From Muscardinus avellanarius (taxonomy: Eukaryota > Chordata > Mammalia > Rodentia > Gliridae), in NCBI GenBank assembly GCA_963383645.1, contig OY726571.1, positions 81,412,888-81,476,887 of the forward strand: 64,000 nucleotides of DNA. The letters run 5' to 3'. The translations under genes were made by a program, and so were the position numbers. The notes under the pieces are model-generated. The model was not told the origin of the DNA. It was given only the letters and a program-made list of their open reading frames with translations, and ran no database searches. Positions 33,701 to 43,464 of the stretch are shown here, in pieces. The first letter of the stretch is position 1. Each line of letters starts with the position of its first letter.

Positions 33701-33718
33701 ACATTCACCCACTTCTGA
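21654..33718 (+). CDS. SLC17A4: SLC17A4, polyspecific organic anion / phosphate-type transporter, 11 coding exons
   Basis: Joined exons 21654-21744, 24729-24934, 25537-25770, 25857-25944, 26395-26481, 28405-28523, 28600-28761, 29858-29990, 30072-30219, 31433-31523 and 33584-33718 total 1,494 bases (497 residues), the usual length of this protein. All introns are GT-AG and all phases fit; there are no stops or frameshifts. The product is a 12-span major facilitator of the SLC17 type I (NPT) group. It sits in apical membranes of gut, liver and kidney and is reported to move organic anions, urate and thyroid hormones. Family marks: MNLSIAI in the first span, potential N-glycosylation at N66, N75 and N90 in the first external loop, [37 protein letters not shown] and the end [13 protein letters not shown]. 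Identity as A4, not A1-A3, rests on the N-terminus MSTGA and the [10 protein letters not shown] segment. It faces SLC17A2 tail to tail. Confidence 0.95.
22510..22728 (+). mobile_element. B1-dID SINE (older)
   Basis: From agctgggtgtggtggctcat to an A tract at 22713-22730. Confidence 0.85.
22780..22952 (+). mobile_element. B1-dID SINE (young subfamily)
   Basis: Starts gccgggcgtggtggcgcacg. The ID tail stops at tttccaggaaccct, where an AT-rich repeat begins. Confidence 0.85.
22953..23200. repeat. Complex AT-rich tandem repeat
   Basis: Blocks of tttatttatttataaataaa flank repeated ttatatta units. The ends are near-palindromic, so hairpins are likely. Confidence 0.9.
24729..24934 (+). CDS. SLC17A4: SLC17A4 coding exon 2
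   Basis: Residues 31-99. Holds the first membrane span and the external loop with NST, NGS and NGT glycosylation sites. Acceptor ctctcag, donor GTGAGT, ends in phase 0. Confidence 0.95.
25537..25770 (+). CDS. SLC17A4: SLC17A4 coding exon 3
   Basis: Residues 100-177 (78 codons, phase 0 at both ends). Carries YDWSPEIQG, membrane spans 2-3 and the RVVQGIAQ motif. Confidence 0.97.
25857..25944 (+). CDS. SLC17A4: SLC17A4 coding exon 4
   Basis: Residues 178-206, including the family signature [16 protein letters not shown]. Donor gtaact. Confidence 0.97.
26395..26481 (+). CDS. SLC17A4: SLC17A4 coding exon 5
   Basis: Residues 207-235: one membrane span ending [10 protein letters not shown]. Donor gtgagt. 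Confidence 0.97.
26482..28404 (+). other. SLC17A4 intron 5
   Basis: No exon or named repeat seen except an imperfect 31-base tandem duplication around agctaatcgtgttgagaat (26629-26683) and an A-rich stretch at 28138-28200. Confidence 0.6.
28405..28523 (+). CDS. SLC17A4: SLC17A4 coding exon 6
   Basis: Residues 236-275: [14 protein letters not shown], then [10 protein letters not shown] and the loop ending CSLAQQ. The frame was set from the preceding split glycine codon. Confidence 0.96.
28600..28761 (+). CDS. SLC17A4: SLC17A4 coding exon 7
   Basis: Residues 276-329: central loop ([11 protein letters not shown]) and the seventh span; ends VLQANLRD before gtaagt. The intron before it is only 76 bases. 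Confidence 0.97.
28762..29857 (+). other. SLC17A4 intron 7
   Basis: Contains the 13-base tandem repeat at about 29017-29065 and a T tract at 29664. No other feature recognised. Confidence 0.6.
29017..29065. repeat. 13-base tandem repeat with forkhead-like motif
   Basis: Almost four units of acaatgtttgtaa; the repeat creates three GTAAACAA sites, which is the FOXO/FOXA-type core. Confidence 0.9.
29858..29990 (+). CDS. SLC17A4: SLC17A4 coding exon 8
   Basis: Residues 330-373: [22 protein letters not shown] and [10 protein letters not shown]. Acceptor tcctcag, donor gtactg. Confidence 0.96.
30072..30219 (+). CDS. SLC17A4: SLC17A4 coding exon 9
   Basis: Residues 374-423: two spans and the NFLDIAPR motif, with the Arg codon split by the intron (donor gtgggg). 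The intron before it is only 81 bases. Confidence 0.95.
30735..31200 (+). mobile_element. B1-dID SINE with a second SINE nested inside
   Basis: An older copy runs from agcccagtgtggtggcacat to its A-rich linker near 30870. A young copy (30872-31070, agcagggcgtggtagcgcat ... caaacaaacaaac) follows. The older copy's ID tail (agctgagggtgtagcttgga) then resumes at about 31071 and ends in GAAA-rich sequence. Confidence 0.8.
31433..31523 (+). CDS. SLC17A4: SLC17A4 coding exon 10
   Basis: Residues 424-453: [17 protein letters not shown] and AAGFFINQ. Donor gtgaga. Confidence 0.97.
31524..33583 (+). other. SLC17A4 intron 10
   Basis: Holds one SINE (32518) and otherwise no recognised feature. Confidence 0.6.
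32518..32735 (+). mobile_element. B1-dID SINE (older)
   Basis: From agctgggcatggtggagcac to the A tract after ccctggtactg. Confidence 0.8.
33584..33718 (+). CDS. SLC17A4: SLC17A4 coding exon 11 with stop
   Basis: Residues 454-497: the last span ([20 protein letters not shown]) and cytosolic tail ending TFTHF, then TGA at 33716-33718. Confidence 0.97.
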   Translation, partial: DSELGWKNVFLLAAAINISGLVFYLIFGQAEVQDWAKEQTFTHF

Positions 33719-34982
33719 GCCAACAAGCAATGTGGGAGATTCCCATGCTGTCTTTCATGGCTTTTCCTCACAGAACCTCCCTGACTACCTGCTTGACTGA
33801 TCAGCCATTTAGCTGGGGGTGGCTTTGCTTCAGAATTTTTTCAGAGTCCTAGCCAAGGATGGCTAGATAAGACTAAAGGGTTTGCCATGCCTGGAGATTT
33901 TTGCTGGAGAAAAAAAAAAAAAACTGGTTATTTAACTGTGAGCTCCTGAGAACGTAGCTGTGTCTGGATTCCTACTATCCCGCGTTTTTTATACTGCTAT
34001 CCTGGCAAAAGCACTAGCACAATTTCCCACCAAAGCCAAAGAGAAGCCAGAACCTCAGGACAGAGGACTGGGATGCATGAACAGATGAACCCCAAGACCT
34101 GTTGTCAGAAAGAGCCCCAGCCACAGAAGGCATGTTGTCTATCATCACATTCCCCGGCCAGGAGGCCAATGCAGGCACAGCCATACTGGTGTCCAGTGAG
34201 GAGGAACACGGCTCTTCTGAGGCTTGGTATGGGCAGGATGCTGACCAAAAAATGGCATGGAAGAGGGACAGTCCATGTAGAGTGAACCCACCAGGAGAGG
34301 AAGGAGTACTCCTGTAGCTCCATGGATAAGATGTTAGCTCATCTATTCCAGAGAACTTACTTTCCACCAGAGCTGCCTCTGTAGTGTCTGCATTGCCCAG
34401 GTGCACTCTGCCTTCTTTCTGACCATCTTGATCTGGCCCCACATCTGCTTTGTAGATCCTTGCAGATACCCGGGGACACGTTTGTATAATGAGATGATGC
34501 AATTCATATTGTTGTCGACGTGACCAGACTCTTGGAACTATCAACATGAAGATTTTGATCTTTCTGCCTCTAAGGAAACTTAAAAATGTTTTTGCTACCG
34601 TGCAATGCTAGGATCTTTAATCCCCAAAATGATTTTTATGTGATATGTGGTACTGGGTGTAGAATTATAAATTTGCACTATGTTTAGTGCTCAGTTTATT
34701 AAATGTATGAATTTCCTTAAAAAAACTTCAAAACATATGACCACTTATGCTAGTAATAAACCAACTCCCAGGCAGATTATCCCCAAGTGTTTCCTTGTGT
34801 CCTTGTACAATGTCTTCCTGCAGCATCTCAGCATCTTCTCCATTCTCCTTGCCCTCCCACCCAAAGCAACTGATGATCTGTTTCCTGCAATGAAGATTAA
34901 CTTGTTTTCTAGAAATTTCATAGAAATGGAATAATATAGTATGTGTTCATCTTCCTTCTAGCTTATTTTACTCTTTAATAAA
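33719..34982 (+). other. SLC17A4 3' flank, possible 3' UTR
   Basis: AATAAA signals occur at 34755-34760 and 34977-34982 and no intron is implied, so either could end the transcript. The 177-codon minus-strand frame at 34014-34547 has no family resemblance and is probably chance. Confidence 0.4.
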
Positions 34983-35144
34983 GAGCACCTATAAAACTCC
35001 ACTCAAAGATGAACCTTCCTGGTAAAATCAGATACATAAGAGAGATGATTCATATATCCATTTACCATTATACTGGAAGGCCTACCAGCACAATCACACA
35101 AGAAAGGAATGCAAAATAACTGAGAAAGAAGGAAGTAAATTAAA

Positions 35145-35337
35145 CTGAGCCGGATAATACTAGTACTTGGGAAGTTGAAGCAGGAGGATGTAGGTTCAAG
35201 GTCAGCCTCAGCAACTTAGCCAGGCCCTCAGCAACTCATTGAGACCCCATTTCAAAATAAAAAATAAAATAGGGCTATGGATGTAGCCTAGAGGTAAGAC
35301 ATCCCTGGATTCACTCCTCAGTACCACACACACACAA

Positions 35338-35398
<61 letters not shown>

Positions 35399-35420
35399 GA
35401 GAAAAGAAAAGGGAAAAAAA
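35145..35420 (+). mobile_element. B1-dID SINE with (GAAA)n tail
   Basis: Head lost in part, but caggaggatgtaggttcaag and the ID tail are clear; the A tail became a GAAA run (35338-35400). Confidence 0.8.
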
Positions 35421-35884
35421 GGAAAAGGAAAAGAGGCAAACCATAATTATGGGCAGATGATATGATTGTTTACATATAAAAGCAAAGACTTTTATGCATA
35501 ATTATAATTAATAAGAGTTTAGCAAGTTTGTCAGATGCAAAAGTGATATTTATAGGCCAATTACATTTTTTATTTTCAGTTGCTTAGGGATTGTTTACCT
35601 GCATAACAGCTTGCTGTCTACCTGCAAACTTCTAGAACAAAGTGTCCAGATGCGACAGTAGAACACAAACATCAATAGCACATCTATCCAGAAAATGCAG
35701 AAAAGAGAGTGAGACAGGAGGATCATATATTCGTAGGCAAGATCCTGTTTCCAAATTAAAAAAAAAAAAGTAGGCTGGGGTGTATCCCAGAGGTTAAATC
35801 CTCAGTCCTCAGCCTCCCCCTGCCCTACACACACACACCAGGTCCTTGCTCACCTGTTACTTTCCTTTTCTCTGCAGTAGAGGG

Positions 35885-36217
35885 CGCTGGGTGGCCAGGA
35901 GAGCAGCCAAGGCCAAGACCTGCTCCTCCGGGGTGGGGATGCAGTTCCCCTTGGGCCGGGTCCAAGGTCTGTCTACCTGACATTAGTGCTAGAATACCTC
36001 ATGGTGGGCGAAGATCCTAGAGCTGGTCCACAAGGAGGCTCATGACAAGAAGATGCGCATCATCCTTCCACCTGCAGCTGGCCATCAGCAACGAGGATGT
36101 TGAGGAGCATAACATGCTGCTGGCTGCATGACCATCGCGCAGGGTGTTGTCCCGGCCAACATCCAGGTCTTGCTGCTGCCCAAGAAGACCGAGAGCCACT
36201 GCAAGGACAGGGCCGGT
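35885..36217 (+). pseudogene. Histone H2A pseudogene
   Basis: Pieces of canonical H2A are recognisable in order: AKAKTCSSGVGMQFPLGRVQ (family: [20 protein letters not shown]), ILELVHKEAHDKKMRII, LAISNEDVEE, then TIAQGVVPANIQVLLLPKKT and ESHCK. About 50 bases covering the RKGNYAERVGAGAP segment are deleted, and several frameshifts and stops are present. No histone stem-loop or promoter was found. It is a dead copy. It may derive from the missing H2A partner of the H2B genes or from retrotransposition; there is no clear A tail. Confidence 0.85.
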
Positions 36218-36219
36218 AA

Positions 36220-37690
36220 TGCTCCTGGATGATAAAGTCTGACATAATTGCTGTGCACTAATAAATAATTTAAAAATAGAATAACAATACAAAGAGTCTG
36301 GAGAAGTATACACAGATACTGCACATCAGTATTGCAGCAAGTCTCTTATGCCTTTTATTAGCTATGGGAACAGTCTGTCTCCTTTCCACTTTGCCTATTT
36401 TTTTTCTTTTTAGCAACATCAGTGACTCCCTTAAAGTTTCCTTTATCATGAAATTATCATGTACATAATAGTTTTGTGTAGCACATTTTCGTTGATTTCT
36501 TTGTCCAGACCTAAGGGATGTGTTTGAATACTTTTATTGTTAAAGTTGTATTTTGCCCGTAGTATTTTAAAAAGATAAATCCATACCATTTGGTTTAAGG
36601 TTTCACTCTGGGTGTCAGTTCCCCAAGAAATCACTCTGAGGTGGGCAGCCAAGATTAAGGTAGAATAGGCTCAGAGGCCAGAGGAGTCTCCCACAAGGTC
36701 AGCCACCTGCCTGTCAAAGTGAGAATTGCAATCTATGAGATGTAAAGTACCCCAAATTTGATTTCTGTAAAAGGACTCTAAACCACTGGTGTAGATTGGT
36801 TTCCTCTCGCCTGACACCAATTCTAAGGGTAACAAAATTTTGCCTTTGAGATGTTATTGTATCCACCAGAAATGACCTTGTGGTGCATGTGGCAGATACT
36901 CTTCTGAAACTTGCTTTTATTAAACCTGACTATAGACTATCTTGTACTGCTTTGGCAGCTACCATGGATTAGCAATCAGAACCTTAGGTCAGTTCCCAGA
37001 CTGGATGGTGGACTAAAGTCTTACCTAGAGCATGGAGGGAGGCACAAAAACACAACCCTGGACTTTGGAGTCCAAAGGAGAAATGGGTGTGTCTGCCCAT
37101 TAAACTCAGAGGTAATGGAACGGGAGAACATGGTTGTGTAATCATTTTGTCCCTTGTCCTTTTTGAAAGGCCAAACCAAAGCATTAGCTTTGGAAAGCAG
37201 AGGCATTATAAATGGAAACAAAATGTGCAATAGAGAAAGAATTTTAAAGTAAGCATTTTTACAGTGCGTTGCAATACTAATATATACATGTGTTTACTAC
37301 ATGTATATTTTTCTGAATCAAGTTTCTTGAAATAGTCCTTACTCTTACTAAATGGTATGCACTCTGAGCTATTCTATTCTATTTTAGCTTAATTCATTTT
37401 TGTTGCTAGAATTCTATGTACAACCAAACTAATTTAAGGGTGAGAGTGAAATAGACACATTTTAAACAAAGATTAGACATTTTTACAACTCAGAAAGATG
37501 CTTAACTTCTTGTGTAGGAAGAGAAAATAACAAGTTTTTGCCATCCAAGTTTCATAAATCTAAAAGTTGTATAACACATGGTTGATATAGGGAAATAGCA
37601 ATTAAATAAATTATTGATGGATGTATAAATCATTATAGCCCTCTGTTAAGAACAATTTGGAATTGCCTATTAATATTTCAAACACAGAAA
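36220..37690. other. Intergenic, no gene seen
   Basis: AT-rich; 36.6-37.0 kb has a fairly GC-balanced block that could be an old LTR, but I could not name it. Confidence 0.4.
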
Positions 37691-37691
37691 C

Positions 37692-37888
37692 TTTGTTTGT
37701 TTGTTTGGTGGTACTGAGGTTCCTGGAAGCCCTTCTACCTTCGGGCTACACTCCCAGACCTATTTTTTATATTTTTATTTGGAAATAGGGTCTCTTAAGC
37801 CAGTGCAGCTGGCTTCGAACCTGCGCGATCCTCCTGTCTCCGCCTCCCAAGCGCGGGGATTACAAGTGTGTGCCACCACGCCCAGCCA
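37692..37888 (-). mobile_element. B1-dID SINE (young subfamily)
   Basis: Reverse copy, ttggtggtactgaggttcct to gccaccacgcccagcc, preceded by a TTTG run. Confidence 0.85.
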
Positions 37889-38184
37889 GAAACAGACACT
37901 TTTGATACAGAAATTCAACATCTTAAATTTTCACCTGCAGTTGCATTTGCATAGATGTGTGCTGAAATAAATGCATAGATAATTATCACTGCATTGTTAT
38001 TGGCAAAGAAAGAAATTAGCAATATTCAATCATTTAACATGGTAAAGGACCTGTTAAAAGTGCTTTAAATATATTGACTTACCCAACCACTCTTCCTGAG
38101 GTCAGAGCAATTATTTTAACAGATGAGGAAACAGAAGAACAGAGTGTTTAGGTAACTTGCAGGCACTGCTCTGTTTTATTTGTT

Positions 38185-38455
38185 ATGGGAAGGGCAATCT
38201 TATTATGGTTTGGGTTTAATGTCCCCCCAACCTCATGTGTTGTCAATGCTGCCAGGTCAGAGGTTGAACATGGCTGAAGGAGATGTGTCACTAGGGCATG
38301 CCTTGGGGCTTCCTGTTCCTGAACACTCCTATATTTCTCTCTCTTTCTGTTTTCTGCCTGTCATTTGCTGGAATTGTGAGCTCTAAAAGAAATCTTTCTT
38401 TTATTGTGCTTGTCAGGTATTTTGGTCACAGGTATAAAAAGGCCGACAAAAACAA
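38185..38455 (+). mobile_element. MaLR/THE1-like LTR remnant
   Basis: Starts ttattatggtttgggtttaa, then cctcatgtgttgtcaatgct and a 'ttggggcttcctgttcctga' region, ending with a TTTATTGTG-type poly(A) region. Same class as the element at 3.2 kb, in the opposite orientation. Confidence 0.5.
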
Positions 38456-38589
38456 TTAACTAATCCATTTTCTCTTCCCAGGTTACTGGACTACTCATTT
38501 CCCATCATCCTTTGGAATCACTTTGTGCATTTTTCCCGAATACGCTGCACTGGTCCATGATGCCAGGAGGAAACAAACCTTCATTTTAT

Positions 38590-38872
38590 TTTTTGCAGTA
38601 CTAGGGATGGAACCAGGGGTATTCTATCACCAAGCTACACCCCTGGTCCTTTTTCTTTTTCTTCTGATACTGGGGATGGAGCCCAGGGGCATTGTACCTC
38701 CAAGCTACACCCCCAGCCCTATATTTTAGTCTTTTATTTTGAAAAAAGGATCTCACTCTGAGTTGCAAAGGACCTCGCTCAGTAGCTGAAGCTGTCCACC
38801 AACCACAATCCTCCAGTCTCTGCCTCCCGAATGCTGGCATTACAAGCATGAGCTACCTAACCTGACTCAAAC
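38590..38872 (-). mobile_element. B1-dID SINE preceded by an extra ID tail
   Basis: A first reversed ID unit (gcagtactagggatggaacc to cacccctggtcc) abuts a second complete reversed SINE (gatactggggatggagccca to ctacctaacctgactc). Confidence 0.75.
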
Positions 38873-39249
38873 CTTCATTTTCTTAAACCTCTATGTGGTA
38901 GTTTATTAGTCAATGTGGTAGTTTATTATCAACATTGCAGAGTCACCTTACTCTGACTAGTTCAGACATTGGTATACCAGAAATAGGGTGCTACCACAAC
39001 AAAAAAATTAAAATAATTCTGCTCTCATTGCTTTGTAGACAAATAATATAAGCAAAGAAAGTAGTCCAAAAAAGGTAATTTGAAAAGTATTCCGGAGAAG
39101 ATGGTGCACAGATTATATGCAGACAAGCAACAATCGATATGTCTGCAGCATTAATATGGCATATGCTCCATTATTGGCTGGCTTAACCAAACTCCATTTT
39201 AAAGCTCCTACTTCATTATTGCTTATATGTACTTTCAAACAAGCCTCTA

Positions 39250-39472
39250 GAGCTGGAAGTGATGGCACATGCTTGTAATCCCAGTACTTGGGAGGCTGAC
39301 ACAGGAGGATTGCAGGTTTGAGGCCAACCTCAGCGATTTAGAGAGGCTTTCTGCAACTTAGTGAGACACTGTTTCAAGATAAAGAATAAAAAATATAGGA
39401 CTGGGGGTGTAGGTCGGAGGTAGAATGCCCCTGGGTTCAATTCCCAGTACTATGCACATGCACACACACAGC
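39250..39472 (+). mobile_element. B1-dID SINE (older)
   Basis: From agctggaagtgatggcacat to a CA-rich end. Confidence 0.85.
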
Positions 39473-39849
39473 CTCTAAAAGCTAGAACTCAGTTTTTAAG
39501 CCTTCTTTGCAACTAACAGGGCCATTTATGACCAAGGACAAGTGAGCATTTTCCTGCTTTGAGAGTGGATGTGAGATTTGGGTCTGCATTCAGTGACTAT
39601 GACACAAAGGGGCTCATAGTTTACTAGCGTAGAGGTATACACGAATTGAACACCTCAAGGGCTTACAGTGTTCACATTGCGTGCTCATTGGAATCGGCTG
39701 CAACTCTGCTCCTGGTTGTCCTTCTCTCAGAACTGAGGTTGATGAGGTAAACTCTCTATAAAACACTGGTGATCACCTTATGCAAAGAAAATAAAATAAT
39801 GTAGTAAGCCATGAGCTAGCTCTCACAGTTTATTGTGGTTGTGACTTAC

Positions 39850-40157
39850 GTGGCTTTTTATCACATTTCACTGGCGAAGGCAAGTAGTGGACCAGCGTGA
39901 TGCTAGGAAAATACCACTGGTACCACCAGAATGCAGAGGTACCCAGAATGCAGAAATACAGCTCATCGTAGACCAGGCTCCTGATCACAAATACTTGTCC
40001 CATGTTCTTTTCTACACATAAAACATACTCTGTGAGTGATTCTCCTCCTCTACCAAGAAAGAAACCCCACAAAGCCCATCCGACGACAACATCAGAATTG
40101 GTGCATAGGACTTCATAACAATCTCTCCAACAGTAAGGATCTGCACATCCTTTTGTT
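39850..40157 (-). CDS. Unassigned exon-like ORF (cysteine- and tryptophan-rich)
   Basis: On the minus strand, after an acceptor-like aaattttcag, the frame reads TKGCADPYCWRDCYEVLC, then SDVVVGWALWGFF and GTSAFWWYQWYFPS. It ends at a good donor (CCAC|GTAAGT at 39850-39845). I do not recognise the family. The composition (many Cys and Trp, hydrophobic stretches) is unlike random translation. It lies where SLC17A1 or SLC17A3 would be expected but does not resemble them. It may be an exon of an unrecognised gene or a pseudogene relic. Confidence 0.25.
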
Positions 40158-40604
40158 CTGAAAATTTGTAAAGTCACATGACAATCCTGTCCCACTCCAT
40201 CTCAGAACCTGTGGGACAGGAACAAGAGCTTGTGGAACAGGACCTAATAAAACAGACAGAACAGAATAGTCATGTGTCCAACAAAAACCTGAGATTATCC
40301 TTGAGCAAAGGTTTTCTCCTCTGGAGGTGAGGAACATTTCTTGATTAATCTGTAGTTCTCCATCCTCAAAATATTTCTGCAGCTCACTGTTTTTCATGGC
40401 CCTTGGCTCCACATTCAGGAATTATTTCCTTTTTCATTTTTCTCCTTGGCCTCATGTGAAGACTTTGGAGAATATGCCCCTCCCTAGGCACTAAGCAGCT
40501 TCCACAGTCCATCTTCTGCCAAAAAATATTAGTGTCCAAAGACAGTATTTTAAGTTTGAATAGTCAGTCTTCTTTAGTCCACACTGATTTGCATTACTTT
40601 TAAG

Positions 40605-40606
<2 letters not shown>

Positions 40607-40650
<44 letters not shown>
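40607..40650. repeat. (TG)n microsatellite
   Basis: About 22 TG units. Confidence 0.98.
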
Positions 40651-40652
<2 letters not shown>

Positions 40653-40929
40653 GGTTTTGCTTACTGAGTTACAACCAACTTCAAGATATGCTAACTTTAC
40701 CACTTCTTTCTCCATTTCATGTGGAAATTCGTTCTTCTTTCTCCAACTCTTTCTCTGAGTTTTGGGCATTTTGAGTCTTTGGCACCAATGGGAAAGTCAC
40801 ATTCTTTGTTTAATTTTTCTGAGCTGATTTGTTGAATCAAAAGTATTTATTGGGCACCATCCCAATTCCCTCAATTCTTTGGTTTTGGTTCTTGTCATGA
40901 AAATGAGTTTTAGTAGTGTTTTTGTTGTT

Positions 40930-40933
40930 TTTC

Positions 40934-40977
<44 letters not shown>

Positions 40978-41225
40978 TCCTTCTTCCTTTCTTCCTTTCT
41001 TCCTTTCTTCCTTTCTCTTTTCTTCCAGTACTGGGGATGGAACCCAGAGGTATTCTACCTCCGAGCTACACCTCCAGCCCTATTTTTTTATTCTTTATTT
41101 TGAAACAGGGTCTCACTGAGTTGTAAAGGGCCTAAGTAGCTTAGGCTGTCTGTGAACTGTGATCCTCCTGCCTCAGCCTTACAAATGTTGGGATTACAAG
41201 CGTGAGCCACCTTGCCCATCTTTGT
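40930..41225 (-). mobile_element. B1-dID SINE with (TTTC)n flank
   Basis: A TTTC/TTCC microsatellite (40933-41018) leads into a reversed SINE, agtactggggatggaaccca to gagccaccttgcccatc. Confidence 0.85.
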
Positions 41226-41296
41226 TTCTTAAAACATTTCTCAGCTGAAAGGTAGTTTCTTCTTCCAAACCTATAAGCAAAATCATTAAGACTCAC

Positions 41297-41471
41297 CAAT
41301 TATTTTCTGGCCTCATATATTTTTGAAGAACTTTGTTAAATGCAACCAATAGTGATAAAGCCACACTATGAACATCTAATATTCCAACCACTTCACCTAA
41401 ATCAAGAAGCTCATGAGGTATGTTATCTGCCTTCCATGTTGCTTTAGCCAAAAATTTTGCTAAATATGTCA
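41297..41471 (-). CDS. Unassigned exon-like ORF
   Basis: The minus-strand frame reads TYLAKFLAKATWKADN, PHELLDLGEVVGILDVH and LVAFNKVLQKYMRPE. It ends at a good donor (AATTG|GTGAGT). The acceptor side (atatatgttag) has no pyrimidine tract, and its phase does not join the ORF at 41826, so splicing of the two as adjacent exons is doubtful. Family not recognised. Confidence 0.22.
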
Positions 41472-41551
41472 CTAACATATATCAAGTGTTATTTTTCTAC
41501 TTCCTAATTTTTTCTCCTTTGCCTCCTGATCATTCCTGAAACCAATACTGC

Positions 41552-41554
<3 letters not shown>

Positions 41555-41590
<36 letters not shown>
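41555..41590. repeat. (TG)n microsatellite
   Basis: About 18 GT units. Confidence 0.98.
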
Positions 41591-41592
<2 letters not shown>

Positions 41593-41825
41593 TCTCACAT
41601 ACTTCTTTTTTGGTAGCACTTTGGGTACTAAATCTGAATCAGGTCAGGCTAGGTTATGCTGCAGAAACAAATAGCCTCCAAATCTGCTTCCTATCACATA
41701 CTCAGTGGTCAGCTGCCACTGTGTTCTGCCTTATCTTGACACTGAGGACTTGATGAAACAGCTTTCATCTAGAACATAACACATCTCGTGGCAGAGGGAA
41801 AAGAGAGCATGAAAAAAGTTTCTAC

Positions 41826-42083
41826 CTGAAAAGGACCCGTATCATGTTGGCCCAAATTTATCCACACAAAGTAAGCCCCATGAATAGTTTTAATAGCAAT
41901 GAAAGTATAATTCTTCCCTAAGAAAGGGAAATAAATATTTCTGTACAAATCACAGGTAGACTGGAAAATGAGACGATCCTGGATGTCGTTCATGTCCTCA
42001 CTGAGCCACTGACCACCTTTGCACAGGCCCAGCTGTGTGCTCAAGTCAATGAACTCAGCTAATCTGATACTTAACTCAAACAT
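41826..42083 (-). CDS. Unassigned exon-like ORF cut by a SINE
   Basis: The minus-strand frame reads SIRLAEFIDLSTQLGLCKG, then WLSEDMNDIQDRLIFQ and NYTFIAIKTIHGAYFVWIN. It ends at a donor-like CAG|GTAGAA. The open frame continues upstream (higher coordinates) up to about 42110, where a SINE is inserted, so any exon here is probably broken. Family not recognised. Confidence 0.22.
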
Positions 42084-42117
42084 TGATTCTTTTTTCCCAA
42101 TGCTTTGCTTAATTAAT

Positions 42118-42332
42118 TAATTAATTTTGGTGGTACTGAGTATTGGACCCGGGGGCATTCTATCTCTGAGCTACACCCCCAATCCTATTTTATTTTTTAT
42201 TTTGAAAGAGGGTCTTGCCAGGTTGCTGAGAGTCTCATTATATTGCCAAAGTTGGCCTTGACCCTGCAATCCTCTGGTCTCACTTTCCAAGTACTGGGAT
42301 TACAGGTGTGCCCCACCATGCCTGGCTCAGTG
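42118..42332 (-). mobile_element. B1-dID SINE (older)
   Basis: Reverse copy, ttggtggtactgagtattgg to ccccaccatgcctggctc. Confidence 0.85.
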
Positions 42333-42334
42333 CC

Positions 42335-43190
42335 ACTCTTTAGAAGATTTGACTCAGAACAAATAAAAGTGCAGAACTTTAATTAAAATAAGATGTGAGT
42401 AGATAACTCTACTAATTCTGTTCAGAAATATAACCTGTTTAAGGCTTTTTAGGGGAGAGATTGTTTGCAGAATAACTTTCCGGGTGATAAAATATGTACA
42501 ATGAAAAGCATCCATGAAAGGCTGTTGGTTTGGGAATTGAGGATTATATATTTCAAGCAGACAAGAGAATCCTGGAGTTCTATGCCTATGAAAAATTAGG
42601 ATTTGCAGATGTTTCTGGATACATGGACTAATGATAGGAAGGAAGAAGTCTGTTGTGGAAAGGAGGGTTTGGTGTGATGCCAACCAGGGATGAGGGGAGA
42701 GAGCTACAGGTCTGGGAAGAAATGGGCAGGCTGCTCTTAGTGTGCAGGGGCGGGGCATGCTGGGCGCTATGCCAGCTTTTCTTGAGGCAACAGGGCAATG
42801 ACCGAGGAGTCACTGAGCAACAGCAGTGACAGATTCAGTGCCAGGTCAGATAACAGAAAAGGAGTTGATGGAAGTAGAGAGGAACCTGGACCCAGGGAAG
42901 AGTTTTTAGCAGTAAAGCAGCCAGCAGAACCCACCTACCCTCCTGGGGCACAGGAGGCTTCTTCCAGGTACCTGGCAAACTGGGGAACATTTCTTCACCC
43001 CAGAGTATAACAAGGCACTATCCCCTGGAAATAACACTTCCAAATGCCACAGCTGTGTTTAGTTAGGATGCTTGATAAGAGGGTCAGCTGGCTTCTGATT
43101 GATTTTTAGGAGAGAAACAGGTCAACTTTCTAGATAAAACCAGCTTACTTATCACAAGAAGCAGGGTCTTCCCCTGGTCTCAGAGAAGCA
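42335..43190. other. Intergenic, no gene seen
   Basis: The minus-strand 134-codon frame at 42354-42758 has no family resemblance. Nothing else recognised. Confidence 0.5.
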
Positions 43191-43194
43191 ACCA

Positions 43195-43460
43195 GATCCA
43201 GGTGTGGTGATGCATGCCTGTAATCCCAGAACTTGGAAGGCTGAGACAGGAGGATTACAGGTTCAAGGCCAGCCATAGCAACTTAGCAAGGCCCTTAGCA
43301 ACTTAGTGAGACTCTGTTTTAAAACAAAAAATAAAATAAAATAGGCCTGGGGGGGTATAGCTTAGAGGTATAATGCCCTGGGTTCAATCTCCAAAGCCAC
43401 AGCGGGGAAAAAAAAGAAAAAAGAAAGAAAGAAGGAAAGAAATGAAAGAAGGAGGGAAAA
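43195..43460 (+). mobile_element. B1-dID SINE (older), GAAA-rich tail
   Basis: From atccaggtgtggtgatgcat to the ID tail, followed by AAAG repeats. Confidence 0.8.
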
Positions 43461-43464
43461 GGAA

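Noticed and set aside
34014..34547. 177-codon minus-strand ORF downstream of SLC17A4
   Set aside because: No family resemblance, low-complexity-free but random-looking composition, lies in the likely 3' UTR of SLC17A4, and shorter frames are open on the other strand as well.
42354..42758. 134-codon minus-strand ORF
   Set aside because: No family resemblance, no splice signals in phase with the neighbouring exon-like ORFs.
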